Origin: an uncultured Lachnospiraceae bacterium
Lineage (GTDB): Bacteria; Bacillota; Clostridia; Lachnospirales; Lachnospiraceae
Length of the DNA stretch: 6,828 bases
NCBI GenBank assembly: GCA_946623295.1
Contig: CAMOQY010000076.1
Coordinates: 1-6,828 of the forward strand
Reading direction: 5' to 3'
Below the pieces are notes generated by a model. The model was not told where the DNA came from, ran no database searches, and was given only the letters and a program-made list of their open reading frames with translations. Every line of letters begins with the position of its first letter. Position 1 is the first letter of the stretch. Below, piece by piece: positions 4,863 to 6,828 of this stretch. Both the position numbers and the translations under genes were made by a program.

Positions 4863-6280
4863 GTTTTTTTTCTAAAGGAAGCGTATATACGGCAGATCGC
4901 GACGGCAGAGAGCAGAAAAAGCTGCTGCCTGTTGTTTTGGCACTTGCCTGGCCGATGATGCTGGAGGAGCTGGTCTTTACTCTGGTGCAGTACGTGGACT
5001 ACGCGATGGTGGGAAGCCTCGGAGTAGAGGCGACCGCCGCCGTAGGCTCCACCTCGACCGTAAACTGGATGCTGGGCAGCTCGAGCGCGGCGCTCGGCGT
5101 GGGCTTTGTGGCCTACATTTCACAGGCCTTCGGCGCGCGCGATGAGGAGCGGGCCAGGCGCGCTTCTGCGCAGTCCATCCTTGTAACTCTGGCAGTAGGC
5201 CTCTTCTTTACGGCGCTTACCCTGGGGCTCAGCCGTATGGTGCCGGTCTGGATGCAGGTGGATCCGGAGGTCAGGGATCTGGCGGCGGAGTATTTCTTTA
5301 TCCTGTACACGCCCATGCTGTTTCGGACCGCCACGACGATACTCAGCCGGGTGCTGGCCGGAGCGGGCCAGACAAAGCTTCCCATGAAGATCGGAATAGC
5401 TCAGAACCTGATAAACGTGGTCCTGAATTTTCTGATGATCTATGAGACCAGACAGATAAGCGTATTCGGACTGGAATTTACCATGCCCGGCGCAGGGCTC
5501 GGAGTGCGCGGCGCAGCGATAGCGAGCGCGATAGCCATAGCGTGCGGCGGCATCATGTCCATTACGGGCCTTCTTCGCAACAAAAAGATCAGTCCCATCG
5601 GCTATACGATGAAGCCTGATCCGGAAATACTCCGTCCCTGCCTGCGGGTGGCTGTCCCGAATATGCTTCAGAGGCTGATCACGTCCTTTGGATACGTGAT
5701 CTTTGCCTCGATGATCAATACGATAGGGACGACGGCGACCGCGGCGCACACCATAGCAAATACCGTGGAATCCGCGTTTTACATTCCGGGTTACGGAATG
5801 CAGGTCGCGGCGGCCACGCTTACCGGAAACGCTGTCGGAGCAAGGGACCGCCGTCTCCAGAGAAATCAGGCCGGCGTCATCATTACTCTTGAGATAGGTC
5901 TGATGCTGGTGACGGGCAGCCTGCTTTTTGCCTTTGCGCCCGCCATGGTCGGCGTTTTCACCTCGGATCCCGAGGTCATAGAGCTTGGGTCCGCGGTGCT
6001 GCGCATGGTGGCGCTCTCCGAGCCTTTCTACGGCGTCAGCATCATCACCGAGGGCATGCTCCAGGGCGCGGGGTGCACAAAGATGCCGCTCCTGTTCAAC
6101 GTTGCGGGTATGTGGGGCGTGCGGATCCTCGGGACCTTTATCTGCACCCAGGTGCTCGGTCTCGGGCTGATATCGGCCTGGGGCTGCATGATAGCTCACA
6201 ATATGCTGCTTTTTGTGCTTTTTGCCTCGTATTACGTGCGCGGCAGGTGGAATCCGCTGAGGGAACGCGTGACCGCCTGA
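4859..6280 (+). CDS. MATE-family multidrug/toxin efflux transporter
   Basis: A 473-residue inner-membrane protein with about 12 hydrophobic segments in two similar halves (roughly 22-240 and 255-465), matching the usual MATE length. The family expels cationic drugs or metabolites in exchange for Na+ or H+. Landmarks are a TM1 segment with Glu36-Glu37 and Asp48 (VDYAMVGSLG, 47-55), ISQAFGARD (87-95), AGAGQTKLP (167-175) and GAGLGVRGAAIASA (211-224). The matching second-half blocks are LTGNAVGARD (321-330) and LQGAGCTKMP (401-410). The substrate cannot be inferred. No ribosome binding site precedes ATG 4859; translation seems to depend on the leader ORF that overlaps its start. The next in-frame ATGs (codons 33-34) would cut into TM1, so 4859 is the best start. 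A run of eight T spans codons 2-5. Confidence 0.9.
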   Translation: MSFFSKGSVYTADRDGREQKKLLPVVLALAWPMMLEELVFTLVQYVDYAMVGSLGVEATAAVGSTSTVNWMLGSSSAALGVGFVAYISQAFGARDEERARRASAQSILVTLAVGLFFTALTLGLSRMVPVWMQVDPEVRDLAAEYFFILYTPMLFRTATTILSRVLAGAGQTKLPMKIGIAQNLINVVLNFLMIYETRQISVFGLEFTMPGAGLGVRGAAIASAIAIACGGIMSITGLLRNKKISPIGYTMKPDPEILRPCLRVAVPNMLQRLITSFGYVIFASMINTIGTTATAAHTIANTVESAFYIPGYGMQVAAATLTGNAVGARDRRLQRNQAGVIITLEIGLMLVTGSLLFAFAPAMVGVFTSDPEVIELGSAVLRMVALSEPFYGVSIITEGMLQGAGCTKMPLLFNVAGMWGVRILGTFICTQVLGLGLISAWGCMIAHNMLLFVLFASYYVRGRWNPLRERVTA

Positions 6281-6308
6281 AAACAGAGCGTACAGGGGGG
6301 ATCGTATC

Positions 6309-6828
6309 ATGAGTGATCATCACGTACATATTTCATCAAAGCACGATCTGCTCGATCTGAAGCTCGGGGAGGTCTGGCGGTACCGCGGCCTCATAAAGCT
6401 TTTCACAAAGAGGAGCTTTCTGGTCACCTACAAGCAGACGGTCCTCGGGCCGGCATGGCTGTTTATTTCGCCGCTGCTGACGTCGCTCGTCTATCTGGTG
6501 CTGTTTGGCAGGATCGCGAATCTCTCGACCGGCGGCGTGCCTCAGCTCCTTTTCTATCTGACCGGCACCGGGCTCTGGACCTTCTTTTCAGGCTGCGTAA
6601 CGACCAACGCATCCACTTTCATCAATAACTCGAATCTGTTCGGAAAAGTCTATTTTCCGCGGCTGGTCATACCGATCTCTTCGGTGCTATCCGCCGCGAT
6701 CAAGCTTGCCATCCAGATGATACTTGTATTTGTTCTGCTGGTGGTATACGTGATAGGCGGGCAGGTCTCGCCGAACTACGCGGCGTGGCTGCTGGGCATT
6801 CCCGCCGTTCTCCCGCTGGGTCTTCTGG
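6309..6828 (+). CDS. ABC-2 type polysaccharide export permease, N-terminal part (cut by window end)
   Basis: The first 173 codons are visible and remain open at the window edge. After a short His-containing start (His at 4, 5, 7 and 12) comes the family's signature: LGEVWRYRGLIKLFTKRSFLVTYK as an amphipathic lead-in (19-42), QTVLGPAWLFISPLL (43-57) into the first membrane segment, LFGRIANLSTGGVP (65-78), LFYLTGTGLWTFFSGC (81-96) and LFGKVYFPRLVIPIS (110-124). Further hydrophobic segments lie near 125-150 and 160-173. This is the Wzm/RfbA/TagG permease pattern; with a Wzt-type ATPase it moves lipid-linked O-antigen, teichoic acid or other glycans across the membrane. The ATPase and glycosyltransferases would be expected downstream, outside the window. 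AGGGGGG at 6294-6300 precedes the ATG by eight bases. It lies 28 bases after the MATE gene with no terminator between. Confidence 0.9.
   Translation, partial: MSDHHVHISSKHDLLDLKLGEVWRYRGLIKLFTKRSFLVTYKQTVLGPAWLFISPLLTSLVYLVLFGRIANLSTGGVPQLLFYLTGTGLWTFFSGCVTTNASTFINNSNLFGKVYFPRLVIPISSVLSAAIKLAIQMILVFVLLVVYVIGGQVSPNYAAWLLGIPAVLPLGLL

Noticed and set aside
5120..6310. 396-residue open frame on the minus strand opposite the MATE gene
   Set aside because: It lies wholly across a clear MATE coding region, its product is rich in His/Arg/Gly with no recognisable domain or membrane pattern, and its openness follows from the codon bias of the + strand gene.

Overview
The window looks like a stretch of chromosome from a rather GC-rich member of the Clostridia (Bacillota). 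The evidence is strong AAGGAGG-type ribosome binding sites, ATGA stop/start overlaps, a sigma-A type promoter, an intrinsic terminator with a U-rich tail, and protein variants typical of that class (a dihydrofolate reductase with LLVNIPADMKFF in the active-site helix, and a fused NnrE-NnrD protein with DINSGLNGDNG). The exact genus cannot be told from the sequence. Every gene found is on the + strand.

Layout. (1) Positions 1-679: the last 39 codons of thymidylate synthase (thyA), then dihydrofolate reductase (folA) 14 bases later, a classic dTMP/folate pair. (2) Positions 680-1496: a lipoprotein gene of unknown role that forms its own small unit. It has a good promoter (TTGAAA-N17-TAAAAT) overlain by nested TGTAAA dyads and ends in a strong intrinsic terminator. 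(3) Positions 1524-4456: a tightly packed run of a bifunctional NAD(P)HX epimerase/dehydratase (nnrDE), a Maf-type nucleotide pyrophosphatase and an Sfp-type 4'-phosphopantetheinyl transferase, with a four-base overlap at the first junction. (4) Positions 4513-6280: a 100-residue Dabb-domain protein and a MATE-family efflux transporter. (5) Position 6309 to the window end: the first 173 codons of an ABC-2 polysaccharide export permease (Wzm/TagG type), probably the edge of a cell-surface polysaccharide locus.

How they fit together. ThyA makes dTMP and dihydrofolate, and FolA regenerates tetrahydrofolate. NnrDE repairs hydrated NAD(P)H, and Maf removes non-canonical or surplus nucleotides. Regions 1 and 3 therefore share a theme of nucleotide and cofactor upkeep, while the phosphopantetheinyl transferase activates carrier proteins. 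The last third turns to efflux and envelope export.

No rRNA, tRNA, CRISPR array, insertion sequence or phage gene was seen. No wholly new system is evident. The points most worth a second look are: a nine-codon leader ORF (MARRDSTLE) with a strong ribosome binding site and a GC-only hairpin, whose stop overlaps the start of a MATE gene that has no ribosome binding site of its own; a FolA whose NADPH 2'-phosphate pocket appears replaced by neutral and acidic residues; and the dyads across the lipoprotein promoter.
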